Below, one piece after another: positions 17,411 to 26,513 of a stretch of 64,000 nt of DNA. The notes under the pieces were generated by a model. That model had not been told where the DNA came from and did no database searches. It saw only the letters and a program-made list of their open reading frames with translations. This DNA is from an uncultured Planktomarina sp. (GTDB taxonomy: Bacteria > Pseudomonadota > Alphaproteobacteria > Rhodobacterales > Rhodobacteraceae): NCBI GenBank assembly GCA_905182425.1, contig CAJJBP010000018.1, positions 1 through 64,000 on the forward strand. Direction: 5' to 3'. The translations under genes and the position numbers were made by a program. The stretch's first letter is position 1, and the number at the start of each line of letters is the position of its first letter.

Positions 17411-18019
17411 TTAAGTATGGTTCCAATTGGCTGGGTCATCAGACTTGTTTGGAGACAAACCCAAGATGTCACCTTTAGTAGAACAACCCAGTCCAAGAAC
17501 CGTACGATTGGCGTATCCGAAGTAAGCGCTGACTTGATTGATTTCTAGAATTTCGCCATCAGAATATCCAGAAGTGCGCAATTGTATGACATGTTCTTCG
17601 CTCAATCCCGCAGGGTCTCGTGTTAAGACCCGCACATAATCCATCGCCATTTTTTGGGCTTTATCCAGGGGGGCACTTTCAGGATCACGATTTTCTATTG
17701 CGACGCGGATCGCGTCAGAGCGAGTGTCATCACCCAGTAAACGCTTCATGCCAGCGAAGTGGTGTTCCACGCAATAACCGCATTCATTCAGTGAGCTCAC
17801 CCAAACGCCGAGGACCTCTAGAAACCACTTAGGAATTGTATTCCCAGAGTGGTGCAGCACATATTTGTAAATTGCCATATGTCCTTCCATCGAATGGGGG
17901 CGGAGCGAGTGCATCATCATAATGTTATCCACATTATTATCTGGGCCTTTAACCCGATCATAAAGTGCTTTCAGTTTGCCGGTGGCGTCTTCATAAGAAA
18001 TAGTCTTGATCCAAGGCAT
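17411..18019 (-). CDS. AhpD/carboxymuconolactone decarboxylase-like peroxidase-related protein
   Basis: A 202-residue protein of the alkylhydroperoxidase AhpD-like family. The motif NECGYCVEHHFAG is the C-x2-C-x3-H signature with the redox-active cysteine pair, and the rest is all-helical. The ATG at 18019 (MPWIKTI) is chosen because AAAAGGA lies directly upstream; the frame extends to 18088 without a ribosome site. Family members reduce peroxides or have unknown roles, and the 'uncharacterised peroxidase-related' subgroup is the closest by layout. It is a single gene, transcribed in the same direction as the cox remnant but separated from it. Confidence 0.72.
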   Translation of the reverse strand: MPWIKTISYEDATGKLKALYDRVKGPDNNVDNIMMMHSLRPHSMEGHMAIYKYVLHHSGNTIPKWFLEVLGVWVSSLNECGYCVEHHFAGMKRLLGDDTRSDAIRVAIENRDPESAPLDKAQKMAMDYVRVLTRDPAGLSEEHVIQLRTSGYSDGEILEINQVSAYFGYANRTVLGLGCSTKGDILGLSPNKSDDPANWNHT

Positions 18020-18358
18020 ATGATTTCCTTTTAGTACCTGTGGCTTTAAAGACCCAACTGTTTGTTCAGTTGGGACCCAGTCGTTCATATTGGTCTCAGA
18101 CCACGAGAGGACGTCCTATTATTTTTGCAGGGCAATGAAAACATTGCAAGGAGGTTGTGGTCATCTCTGCATACTGGCGCAGATTTATTCTTAATTTCAG
18201 TTATGAGATTTATACTTCTACTCACACTCGGACTTTAAGAAGTGAGAAGCGTATCGTATTCACAACGATATCCCTCAACAAATGGACTGCATCATGCAGA
18301 CTGAGACGTCAGGAGAGGATGGATGCAAATGTGGCGAGCTCCAACGCCCAAACCTCAT
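18020..18358. other. Intergenic region, nothing recognised
   Basis: This lies between the AhpD-like gene start and the 3' end of the DMT transporter. No open frame with homology, no convincing hairpin and no RNA gene was seen. Confidence 0.5.
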
Positions 18359-19258
18359 TCAGTTGTTGATCAGAGTGTTGGGCCTTCCTTGATTTATCAA
18401 AAACCCAACCAAGCACAAAATGACTATAGTACCCCCAATGAGCATATTTTTAGTTGGTGCTTCGCCAAGCCCCCACCAAACCCACAACGGTCCCAAGACC
18501 GTTTCTAAAAGCATAATTAAACTGACGGTTGAGGACGGCGCAAAGCGCGCGGCATAGGATAAAGTTACAAATGAAACAGGAAGAATGATTATTCCTGTAA
18601 TGGCGATTGCTGTTAAATTCTCAAGTGGTGGTAAAAATGGCCCTTGAACAAAAAATGCTCCAAGACCTGCAGCGAGGAATGCGCCGATCCCTATTGCAAG
18701 TACGAAGGGAACAGATCTGTCTTTTCTTATTATTGTGAAATTCAGGGCGAGAGAACAGGCGACGCCTAGTCCCAAGCCTGCTCCCAGCAGAGTCGCACCG
18801 TCCAATTTAGGTGCTGCGCTACCTGTGCCGAGAACAGATATCGACAAACCTAACAAAACGAGGAGCGCCACTATGATACTGAATTTTGACAAAGCTTCCC
18901 CTAGAATAAACCTCGACAGGACCACAGCAAAAATAGGCGCAGTTGCAACGGCCATCAAAACCACAGCGACAGGAGCCATTGCTATTGCGAGGCTGAAGAA
19001 GCCTGCATTTAATGCTTGACTTAGGACTATAATGGCAAAGTTGGATGTCCAGATTGTTGGCATTTTGCGTTCAGTACGGAGGGTAAAACATGCCCAAATA
19101 AGAATGTATGCAATTCCACTTAGACCACCTCGCCATACCAGCATTGTAACGCCGTCAAGCTCAGAAATGCGCATAAGTAAAGTGTCGGGTGTCAGGAGAA
19201 GTGCTCCGAGGATTGCAAGAGCAATTCCAACGTTGTTGCCATTTTGAAAACGTTTCAT
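18359..19258 (-). CDS. EamA/DMT-superfamily membrane exporter
   Basis: A 299-residue membrane protein with ten hydrophobic helices arranged as two EamA repeats, each about 140 residues long. Characteristic parts are LAILGALLLTPDTLLMRISE in helix 1 and a second-repeat end LLETVLGPLWVWWGLGEAPT with GGTIVILCLVGFLI. Members export amino acids or other small metabolites by proton exchange; the substrate cannot be read from sequence. A single gene, it runs away from the decayed ssuD/aldo-keto reductase group, so the region 19259-19450 holds divergent promoters. Confidence 0.85.
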   Translation of the reverse strand: MKRFQNGNNVGIALAILGALLLTPDTLLMRISELDGVTMLVWRGGLSGIAYILIWACFTLRTERKMPTIWTSNFAIIVLSQALNAGFFSLAIAMAPVAVVLMAVATAPIFAVVLSRFILGEALSKFSIIVALLVLLGLSISVLGTGSAAPKLDGATLLGAGLGLGVACSLALNFTIIRKDRSVPFVLAIGIGAFLAAGLGAFFVQGPFLPPLENLTAIAITGIIILPVSFVTLSYAARFAPSSTVSLIMLLETVLGPLWVWWGLGEAPTKNMLIGGTIVILCLVGFLINQGRPNTLINN

Positions 19259-19449
19259 CAGCGACTTCTACAGCGAAGGTATTTCTGTAGATAGTTAATT
19301 TTTTGAAAGTGAATCCCACACCCCGATTTTACTAGTGATTTCCAGCTTTCACTTTTATTAATTGAGGTATGACAGCCGAAATGAAATAGCTAAGTAAAGG
19401 ATCATTTTTCATGGAAGGCGCATTTGAATTTCATATAGCTTTTGAGTGA

Positions 19450-19910
19450 GAAGTACTCGCGAATTTAACCCTAATTTTTATGCCAAATAGGAGATCTTGC
19501 GGTACGTTAAGCTTAAGCATTCGAGTGCTTTTGATCGTTCGTGATACTAACCACAAGGTCCGTGAATATGCGCATAACATTGATTCTAAATTAGATCGTG
19601 ATGAGGGTCGCATTATACTGGAGCATGCTTCGAAAAGCACATCTCTTGGCATAGCGCCGTAAGCAAAATCATGATCCTGCTGAAATGAACAGTTTGGTCA
19701 AATATTATAGATATACAGCAGCTGGGAGAGCACGGTCTGGTTGTGGTAGTGCAATTCTAGGCTCAACACAAAAAGTGCTTTCAGAATTGAAAACCTATCA
19801 AAAAATAGGTTTAAGATCCTTTATTTTGTCTGGCCATCCGCACCTTGATGGATGTAAGCACTTTGGGACAAGTGTTTTAATACATATGAAAGCATGTTCT
19901 TTACGGCCGC
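19450..19910 (+). pseudogene. Decayed SsuD-type FMN-dependent (luciferase-like) monooxygenase, C-terminal part
   Basis: Two frames together show the C-terminal third of a flavin-dependent alkanesulfonate monooxygenase-like protein. First comes LSLSIRVLLIVRDTNHKVRE (family: F-G-I-R-x-H-V-I-V-R-E-T). After a gap and frame change come GSAILGSTQKVLSELKTYQK and GLRSFILSGHPHLDGCKHFG, the family signature (Y-x-x-L-G-I-D-x-F-I-L-S-G-Y-P-H-L-E-E). The N-terminal two thirds are absent upstream of 19450 and the frame is broken. The open frame runs on in phase into the aldo/keto reductase, but a separate ribosome site starts that gene. A flavin reductase, the usual partner, survives at 20851. Confidence 0.68.
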
Positions 19911-19957
19911 GTCCTGCAAAGAACCCCAATGACGCCACTTGGTGTAGGAGCCCGCTG

Positions 19958-20851
19958 ATGATGGATCGTGTTGACCTGAATACAAATCTAAACTTTTCAC
20001 AAATTATTTATGGTATGTGGCGCCTGAGCGAGGATGTTAACACAAGTGTTGAACATGTGCGCAACAAGATATCGGCATGCCTAGACCAGGGCATAACTAC
20101 ATTCGATCAAGCAGATATCTATGGTGGTTATGAAGCTGAGGCAGTTCTGGGCAACGCTTTAAAAGGATCTGGGCTCCGCGATAAAATAGAAATCGTAACC
20201 AAATGTGACATCGTTGCACCCGTGGGCCGTTACAGCGATGCGCGAATAAAATACTATGATACGAGCCGCGAACATCTTTTTGCCTCGGTGGATCATTCAT
20301 TACGACTTATGGGTATTGATCATATTGATCTTTTGCTTATCCACAGACCAGACCCGCTTATGGATCATAATGAGACTGGATCAGCTTTGGATGCGTTGAT
20401 GCAATCGGGCAAGGTTCGGGGCGTCGGTGTATCAAATTTTAAGCCCCATGATTGGGAGTTACTTCAGTCAGGCATGAAAAATAAGTTGTGCACTAACCAG
20501 ATTGAACTCTCTGTTTTAGCGCATGAAAGTTTCACCAATGGTGATGTTGCATTCCATCAAAGGCTCGCGACGCCACTTATGGCTTGGTCACCCTTGGCGG
20601 GTGGAGAATTGTTTTCTGAAGCTAATCGCAATTTGTATTCTTTATTGAGTAAAATTGGTGCTGAACAAAATGTGGATGCGACCGCTTTGGCGATTGCTTG
20701 GTTGCTAGCGCATCCTTCACAAATTTTACCAGTATTGGGCACAAACTCATTGGCTCGAATTAAAACAATGTCACAAGCATGTGAAGTGATTTTAGATCGC
20801 CAAACTTGGTTTGAAATTTATACATCTGTTCTTGGACAGGAGGTAGCTTAA
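19958..20851 (+). CDS. Aldo/keto reductase
   Basis: A 297-residue NAD(P)H-dependent oxidoreductase with a TIM-barrel fold. The catalytic tetrad is recognisable: Asp and Tyr in TTFDQADIYGGYEAEAVLG, Lys in EIVTKCDI, His in IDLLLIHRPDPLMD. The cofactor region ends with ILPVLGTNSLARIKT. It resembles the YdhF-like subgroup. The ATG at 19958 is chosen because AGGAG lies seven bases upstream; the open frame continues back to 19685 but that part is the decayed monooxygenase. The stop codon overlaps the ATG of the flavin reductase, so these two are coupled. Its substrate is unknown; the context suggests catabolism of a small sulfonate or carbonyl product (inference). Confidence 0.87.
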   Translation: MMDRVDLNTNLNFSQIIYGMWRLSEDVNTSVEHVRNKISACLDQGITTFDQADIYGGYEAEAVLGNALKGSGLRDKIEIVTKCDIVAPVGRYSDARIKYYDTSREHLFASVDHSLRLMGIDHIDLLLIHRPDPLMDHNETGSALDALMQSGKVRGVGVSNFKPHDWELLQSGMKNKLCTNQIELSVLAHESFTNGDVAFHQRLATPLMAWSPLAGGELFSEANRNLYSLLSKIGAEQNVDATALAIAWLLAHPSQILPVLGTNSLARIKTMSQACEVILDRQTWFEIYTSVLGQEVA

Positions 20852-21354
20852 TGGTGGACCAGCCAAAGGGTTCGAGTCATCTTACGCCGAGCGCGGAAAA
20901 CGGACCTGAACTGCGAAAAGCTTTTGGGCAATTCGCTACTGGTGTAACAATTGTTACGTGTAACGGGACAAATGGTCCAATGGGGATTACAGCAAACAGC
21001 TTTACAAGTGTTTCAATGGATCCACCTCTAATTTTATGGTCTGCCGCCAAATCTAGCCTCCGTCATGACAGCTTTACAGGGGCTGAATATTTTGCAATTC
21101 ATGTTTTGAAGCAGGAACAGAAGTCGTTTTGTGAGATTTTTTCCAAAGATTCATATGACTTTGACGGAGTGGAGTTGCATCCGTGTCCGAAGAATGTGCC
21201 CCTCATTAAAAATGTTTTGGCTCGGTTTGAGTGCGTGACGTATGCCATACATGACGCTGGAGACCATACGTTGATACTTGGACGGCTCACTGCAGTTATG
21301 GTTTCAGAAGGAAAACCTTTAATCTTCTCTCAAGGCAAATTCCAAGACGTTTAG
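20851..21354 (+). CDS. Flavin reductase-like FMN-binding protein
   Basis: A 167-residue member of the flavin reductase (FMN-binding split-barrel) family, which supplies reduced flavin to two-component monooxygenases. The conserved beginning FGQFATGVTIVTCNGTNGPM leads into GITANSFTSVSMDPPLILWS, followed by FAIHVLKQEQKSF and the C-terminal GDHTLILGRLTAV block. Translation is coupled to the aldo/keto reductase. The presence of an ssuD-type remnant just upstream suggests that this gene originally served that monooxygenase and may now be orphaned or serve another. Confidence 0.88.
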   Translation: MVDQPKGSSHLTPSAENGPELRKAFGQFATGVTIVTCNGTNGPMGITANSFTSVSMDPPLILWSAAKSSLRHDSFTGAEYFAIHVLKQEQKSFCEIFSKDSYDFDGVELHPCPKNVPLIKNVLARFECVTYAIHDAGDHTLILGRLTAVMVSEGKPLIFSQGKFQDV

Positions 21355-21453
21355 GTCATTACGAAATTGGTAAATGTCGATTTTGCAAAGTTGAAGTTTA
21401 CGCCAAAGTAGTCATTCGTGCACGTCAGTCGCAGTTAGAGTTAATAAATTATA

Positions 21454-22449
21454 TCATGAAATTTTGGGCGCCACTGCTCGGGAAATCAATGTACGTACAT
21501 TTGGAATAATTTTTTCCAGCTGCGGTAAATCGTTTACACATAAGAATTTGACCTGGTGTTCACTGGCGCTCTTTAACAATGCATGTGTGTCGCCAGATGG
21601 ACTGGTTAGCCCAATCCCACTCCAAATATGCGTGTGGTCTTCTTCCAAGTTCAAAACAACACTTCCGTCATTGATGCAGGCATGATTGTGCAACCCTTGA
21701 GGTAGAAACTGACTCAAATCACGGAATCGATGGGTTATGTTATTCTTAAAAGCATCTGGGAAGTTTGAAAATAGATGCTCCATTTTAGAGCAAAGAAAAG
21801 GGTGCACTACATGTGCTGTTGCAAACAGGTGTGTCTCTTTAAAGCACAACATTTTAGCTGCATTGATTTGCATAAAATGATTGAATAGTGATGGATCTTT
21901 ATGGGCATCTGGGTCAGATACTATGCTTGCATAATTGGCCCACTTACCCCGTAAGACAGGTGCGTTTCCTTCGAAAACGTCGGATGGCTGTAATGGGGCT
22001 GTCAGAAAAACGTCGTCGTTAAAATATAAGAACCGTTCGCTTAATCCCTCAATGCGCCAAATCATGCTTTCAATTGCCAGTGAATTGAATGTTGGGAGAG
22101 CTTCTTGGAAATCAGCAAAAATTTTGTGGTGGTAAGCAATCAATATTTTGCGTCTTAGAGCATCTGGTAAAGATGACAGATCCGGCACTTCATCATCGAC
22201 TACAATCCAAATGTTTCGAACCCAAGGGGCATGGTTTTCAATTGATATAAGGCAATAAATTATTTCATCGTTGCATTCCCATCTATGTGGGTTGGTTGCA
22301 TTTTCGTGCAATGCGGTTCGCTCTTTTGACATATAATGAAGACGCCGCTGGCGGTGTCGCTCTGAATTTCCATCAACCCAAGTAATGACAGCATCGATCG
22401 GATTTATTGCAAGATTATTTTTTTTGTTCATTGGATCCGCGCTCAGCAT
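21454..22449 (-). CDS. Stealth-family polysaccharide phosphotransferase
   Basis: A 331-residue Stealth protein, a family that transfers hexose-1-phosphate (UDP-sugar-dependent phosphotransferase) in capsule or exopolysaccharide synthesis. Conserved region 1 is IDAVITWVDGNSERHRQ, with the D-x-V-x-T-W-V-D motif; conserved region 2 is SERFLYFNDDVFLTAPLQPS. The region around NWECNDEIIYCLISIEN-like WECNDEI and APWVRNIWIVVDDEVPD also matches. The protein is cytosolic with no membrane segment. It stands alone, upstream of a divergent ChrA gene. A later in-frame Met at 22431 is an alternative start; neither has a clear ribosome site. Confidence 0.85.
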   Translation of the reverse strand: MLSADPMNKKNNLAINPIDAVITWVDGNSERHRQRRLHYMSKERTALHENATNPHRWECNDEIIYCLISIENHAPWVRNIWIVVDDEVPDLSSLPDALRRKILIAYHHKIFADFQEALPTFNSLAIESMIWRIEGLSERFLYFNDDVFLTAPLQPSDVFEGNAPVLRGKWANYASIVSDPDAHKDPSLFNHFMQINAAKMLCFKETHLFATAHVVHPFLCSKMEHLFSNFPDAFKNNITHRFRDLSQFLPQGLHNHACINDGSVVLNLEEDHTHIWSGIGLTSPSGDTHALLKSASEHQVKFLCVNDLPQLEKIIPNVRTLISRAVAPKIS

Positions 22450-22542
22450 TATTTCTAACTATATTAACTTGGTATCGATTGATTTTAAAGTGGTTGATAA
22501 GTGGAATATAAAGAGACCACCAATTTTCTCTAAATTTATAGA

Positions 22543-23844
22543 ATGGCAGCTATGACTGATCCTCAAAATACAGACTTTGAAAGCTCTCCTAGTCTCGGAG
22601 ATACCACCAGGGTTTGGTTAAAGATCGGCGTTTTGTCTTTTGGTGGGCCAGCTGCTCAAATAGCTTTGATGCACAAAGAAGTTGTCGACGACCGCAGATG
22701 GTTGTCTGGAGAAAAGTTTTTGAGCGCTCTTAGTTTTTGCATGCTGTTGCCGGGGCCTGAAGCCATGCAGTTGGCAACATACATAGGGTGGAGGCTGCAT
22801 GGAACATTAGGTGGTTTACTCGCTGGCCTCCTCTTCGTGATGCCTGGTGCTGCTGTGATATTGGCTTTGGCAATAATATACGGGACTTTTGGGGACCTTC
22901 AGTTAATTGCAGCGGCGTTCTATGGGATTAAAGCTGCCGTTCTTGTGGTCGTAATTGAGGCCCTGGTGAAAGTAACTAAACGGGCTTTGGTAGGACGAGT
23001 GCATAGGTGGATCGCCGGTTTTGCGTTCGCGGGCATCTTCTTTTTGGCTATTCCGTTCCCAATCATCGTACTATTTTCTGCTATCATGGGCTTTATTTTC
23101 TCTCCACCGTCAGTGGAATATAAACCAGTAGGTGTGACGGGTATCGCCCACATTCAAAGCCTGAGGGCCGTCGCATTTTGGTTGGGGGTCTGGATACTTC
23201 CTTTCTTCGCATTGCATACCCTTGGTGCGCCAGACATTCTAACTGAAATTGCGAGCTTTTTCTCAAGACTTGCAATCGTAACCTTTGGTGGAGCCTATGC
23301 CGTTCTTGCTTACATGACGCAGGATATAGTAGTTCAATTCGGCTGGTTAAGTGCAGGTGAAATGATTGACGCTTTGGGCCTTGCGGAAACCACACCTGGG
23401 CCACTGATATTGGTGACAGAGTTTGTGAGCTTTTTAGCAGCATTCAAAGAGGGTGGTGTGTGGTTGGGTGTTTTAGGCGCGCTTGTCGCGCTTTGGGTTA
23501 CATTTATACCGTGTTTTCTTTGGATCTTTGCAGGCGCTCCCTACTTGGAATGGATTTCAAGTCAACCCAAGCTTAAAAACGCTTTAAGCTTTGTATCAGC
23601 CGCGGTGGTAGGGGTCATTCTAAACTTATCCGTATGGTTCGGATTGCACGTCTTATTTTCTAAGGTCGAGCAGAGTGCCTTTGGACTATTTAGTATTTGG
23701 ATACCTGACCTAAGCTCTGTTGAGTGGCTCGCCGTATGTTTATTTGGTCTCAGTTGCATAATGGTTTTCAAATGGCAGTGGAGTATTCTCAACGTCTTAA
23801 TTTCGATATCTATACTTGGCGCAGTTTTTAGTCTGGTGCTTTAA
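22543..23844 (+). CDS. chrA: Chromate transporter, ChrA (two CHR domains)
   Basis: A 433-residue membrane protein with two CHR domains of about 180-200 residues. The first contains LSFGGPAAQIALMHKEVV and LPGPEAMQLATYIGWRLHG; the second contains VTFGGAYAVLAYMTQDIV and LAETTPGPLILVTEFVSFLA. About ten to twelve hydrophobic helices are present. ChrA proteins expel chromate by proton exchange. No chrB or other metal-resistance gene is next to it. The stop is 22 bases from the stop of the convergent GTPase gene. Confidence 0.92.
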   Translation: MAAMTDPQNTDFESSPSLGDTTRVWLKIGVLSFGGPAAQIALMHKEVVDDRRWLSGEKFLSALSFCMLLPGPEAMQLATYIGWRLHGTLGGLLAGLLFVMPGAAVILALAIIYGTFGDLQLIAAAFYGIKAAVLVVVIEALVKVTKRALVGRVHRWIAGFAFAGIFFLAIPFPIIVLFSAIMGFIFSPPSVEYKPVGVTGIAHIQSLRAVAFWLGVWILPFFALHTLGAPDILTEIASFFSRLAIVTFGGAYAVLAYMTQDIVVQFGWLSAGEMIDALGLAETTPGPLILVTEFVSFLAAFKEGGVWLGVLGALVALWVTFIPCFLWIFAGAPYLEWISSQPKLKNALSFVSAAVVGVILNLSVWFGLHVLFSKVEQSAFGLFSIWIPDLSSVEWLAVCLFGLSCIMVFKWQWSILNVLISISILGAVFSLVL

Positions 23845-23865
23845 ACTTAGTTCAAAGACTTTGTG

Positions 23866-24765
23866 TTAGATCGCGCGCGCAATCTCATAAGAGATTTTTT
23901 TAATATCTAATTTATTTGATAATCCAATACAGACGATGGCAGGTGGTTCAGCACGCTCGAATTCTTTCACATCGTAGCGATCCGCAACGATTTGAATGAG
24001 GTATGTTTGACCGGTTAGGCTTTCGACAAAACCCTTCGCTCGAATAACTCCAAAACCACCTATTGCAATGTTTTTGGCCAAGGTGTGGGGGTCGCAGGCT
24101 GAAATATTGCTAAATACTTTACTGGTAAACTCTGCATCAGAATGACCAGACAATTGTGGCTCGAGGGTGGTTCGCTGTATGCCAAGTATGACTTCCAATG
24201 GAACCTTCCCCTGAGTAGTGGGAATTATTGGTGCACGAGAGTTATGGGTCGCAATCCATTGGCAATTATCTTTCGCAGCCTGCGGTTGAATTAGATCTAT
24301 TTTTGTTTGCACAATTAAATCTGCATCAGAAAGTTGACGCAGTATAGTGTCTGCGAGATATTCATCATTCGCTTGAATAGTAATCCTTTCCGCATCTGCT
24401 AGCACCACGATGCCAGACAAAATAAATTCATCAAGGAGTGCAACGCTCGCTCCAACAGTGCCAGGCATCGCGACACCAGAAGCTTCAATCACTACATAGT
24501 CTGGTTTGGGAGAGAGGCCTGCAAGTCGCATCAGTGCCGCAGTCATATCTGACCCAAACGAGCAGCAAATGCACCCGCCTGCAATTGCGATAATTTCGTC
24601 ATCTTCAGCTTCGATCAGATCGGAATCAATCGGTAAATCACCAAATTCATTGACCAATATAGCAATTCTACGCCCGTCTGCATGGCGCAACAAATGGTTT
24701 AGTAAGGTCGTCTTTCCAGCGCCAAGGTAGCCGCCGATGACGATAACTGGTATTTTCCAACTCAT
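23866..24765 (-). CDS. COG0523/CobW-type G3E GTPase (metal chaperone)
   Basis: A 299-residue G3E P-loop GTPase. Visible are Walker A GGYLGAGKTTLLNHLL, the metal-binding GGCICCSF (C-x-C-C), the switch region VVIEASGVAMPGTV, and a guanine-specificity TKIDL. The shorter-than-usual C-terminal CobW_C domain keeps GFGVIRAKGFVE. These proteins deliver Zn, Co or Ni to client enzymes. The ATG (24765) overlaps the stop codon of the amidohydrolase (ATGA), so the two are translationally coupled; the open frame continues upstream but inside that gene. The coupling suggests that the chaperone loads the metal of the amidohydrolase (inference). No zinc-uptake-regulator site was identified. Confidence 0.87.
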   Translation of the reverse strand: MSWKIPVIVIGGYLGAGKTTLLNHLLRHADGRRIAILVNEFGDLPIDSDLIEAEDDEIIAIAGGCICCSFGSDMTAALMRLAGLSPKPDYVVIEASGVAMPGTVGASVALLDEFILSGIVVLADAERITIQANDEYLADTILRQLSDADLIVQTKIDLIQPQAAKDNCQWIATHNSRAPIIPTTQGKVPLEVILGIQRTTLEPQLSGHSDAEFTSKVFSNISACDPHTLAKNIAIGGFGVIRAKGFVESLTGQTYLIQIVADRYDVKEFERAEPPAIVCIGLSNKLDIKKISYEIARAI

Positions 24766-26405
24766 AAGTCGGCAACTGGGAAGATCCGTCCACCTTGTAC
24801 AGTTCCCCAAACCGTAATGTCTTTTAACGCCATTGGGTCACAAGCCGTTGGGTCAGACTCCAAGACCGCAAAATCTGCTTTTTTACCGGTTTCGATCGAG
24901 CCAATCTCATTATCCAAATGTAGTGTATAGGCAGCGCCCATCGTTATGGCCCAAAGTGCCTCATGCACGCGTATTTTTTCTTCCTCTCCTTGCACGCGTC
25001 CTGATGCAGTGATGCGGTTTACCGCGGCCCACGCCGTAAATAATGGTCCGAGTGGAGTGACTGGAGCGTCGGAGTGTATGGCCATTGGAATGCCGCTATT
25101 TAGTGCCGAGCGTGCGGCGTTCATCCGCGTTGCGCGGTCTGGTCCCACAGTTAGTTTATAATGTTCGTCACCCCAGTAGAAGTGGTGGTTGGCAAAAAGG
25201 TTAACACACATTCCCAGTTTCGCCGCAGTCCTGAATTGAGCCGCGTCTGCCAGCTGACAATGCTGTAAGGTGAACCGGTGATCTGGGTTCGGATGTTTTT
25301 GCAAAGCGGGTGCAAGGGTGTCGAGGACAAGTTGTGTCGCTTGATCCCCGTTCGTGTGAGTGTGAACTAAGATCCCTGCGTCTAACGCAAGGTGTAAGAT
25401 CTCTGAAAGCTGTTCAGGGGCGATGTACCAAAGCCCATTAGGGGCGCCATTGTGGTATCCGGGCCAGCGCAATCTTGCAGAAAAGCCCTGGATCGAACCG
25501 TCGACAACAATCTTGATCTGCCCCATTCTCAGTTGATCAGTCGCCCTTGTTTTTAATGCTAAAACAGTTTTGATCAATTCCTTGGAACTAAGGCCCAGAA
25601 AGAAGCGGAAGGGCATAAGGCGTATCGGGAAACTTGCTTCGCTCGTGACTCTCAGCATCATATTGACTGTGTCATCATCCATGCGGGATGCGAGATCGGT
25701 GATAGTTGTTGTGCCGGTTCGAACGCAGAGTTTTGCAAAATTACGTAGGCCTGTGTCATCGGCGTCCAGCATATTTCGTTCATATCCGACGAATGGGCCT
25801 ACAGGTGTCATAACTTCAGGGCCTTTCAACTCACCCGTTGGAAAGCCATCAGCTCCGAGGGGTATGCCGGGGTGGTTTAGGCCGGGTTTCAACATGCCAG
25901 CCAACTCCAAGGCTTTAGTATTTACATTCATGATGTGGCCAGAGGCATGTAGAATACCAACAGCGCGGGTTTTTGATACTCGATCTAGATCAGCTCGTGA
26001 GAGTGTTGTATTATTCATATAAATTGGATCCAGTTGCCATCCTGACAGTGGAGCGGAAGGGTCTTCGAGGGCCGCCTCAGCAACTCTTAGGCGCTCTACC
26101 AATGCATCTACACTTTTAACACCGGTCCACATCCTACCACTTGGGTCGAACCTATCAAACCAGCCACAGTAAACTTTGCTCCAAAGTGACCCTTCCATTG
26201 AATGAGCATGTCCCTCAACAAACCCTGGCATCAATACCTTGTCTGCAAAACTCTCATCCAGAGTATAATCTCCCCATGTCGTTAACTCTTCCAAACTGCC
26301 CGCGCCAAGTATTCGACCGTCGCGCACGGCAACATGTGTTGCCTCAGGACGACTTGGGTTCATGGTAATAATTTTTTTCGCAATGAAAATTGTATTTTTG
26401 GACAT
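24762..26405 (-). CDS. YtcJ-like metal-dependent amidohydrolase
   Basis: A 547-residue amidohydrolase of the COG1574 (YtcJ) group: an N-terminal beta-sandwich, then LMPGFVEGHAHSMEGSLWSK with the H-x-H metal ligands, the TIM barrel, further metal ligands in HTHTNGDQATQLVLDTL and LQHCQLADAAQF, and a late AIHSDAPVTPLGP with the Asp. The end KKADFAVLESDP closes the sandwich. The enzyme hydrolyses an amide or ester bond; the substrate is unknown. No signal peptide, so it is cytosolic. It is followed by the coupled GTPase and faces a divergent LysR gene, and beyond that a peptide-type ABC importer, suggesting a catabolic unit for an imported amide or small peptide. Confidence 0.88.
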   Translation of the reverse strand: MSKNTIFIAKKIITMNPSRPEATHVAVRDGRILGAGSLEELTTWGDYTLDESFADKVLMPGFVEGHAHSMEGSLWSKVYCGWFDRFDPSGRMWTGVKSVDALVERLRVAEAALEDPSAPLSGWQLDPIYMNNTTLSRADLDRVSKTRAVGILHASGHIMNVNTKALELAGMLKPGLNHPGIPLGADGFPTGELKGPEVMTPVGPFVGYERNMLDADDTGLRNFAKLCVRTGTTTITDLASRMDDDTVNMMLRVTSEASFPIRLMPFRFFLGLSSKELIKTVLALKTRATDQLRMGQIKIVVDGSIQGFSARLRWPGYHNGAPNGLWYIAPEQLSEILHLALDAGILVHTHTNGDQATQLVLDTLAPALQKHPNPDHRFTLQHCQLADAAQFRTAAKLGMCVNLFANHHFYWGDEHYKLTVGPDRATRMNAARSALNSGIPMAIHSDAPVTPLGPLFTAWAAVNRITASGRVQGEEEKIRVHEALWAITMGAAYTLHLDNEIGSIETGKKADFAVLESDPTACDPMALKDITVWGTVQGGRIFPVADL

Positions 26406-26513
26406 GAAGACCTCTTAGACTAGAATGCGTACTTTTTTAGTAAACCGGTTTCTTTTAATGGAAAAATAGATTTAACTGACGTCAAACATCTTTTTTTTAG
26501 TGGAAGAGAGCTA
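26406..26513. promoter_or_regulatory. Divergent regulatory region amidohydrolase / lysR with two palindromes
   Basis: This 108-base gap separates divergent genes, the classic position for LysR autoregulation plus target control. It holds two perfect palindromes, AAACCGGTTT (26442-26451) and TGACGTCA (26477-26484), 26 bases apart. Neither is a standard T-N11-A box; binding is inferred from position only. Confidence 0.45.
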
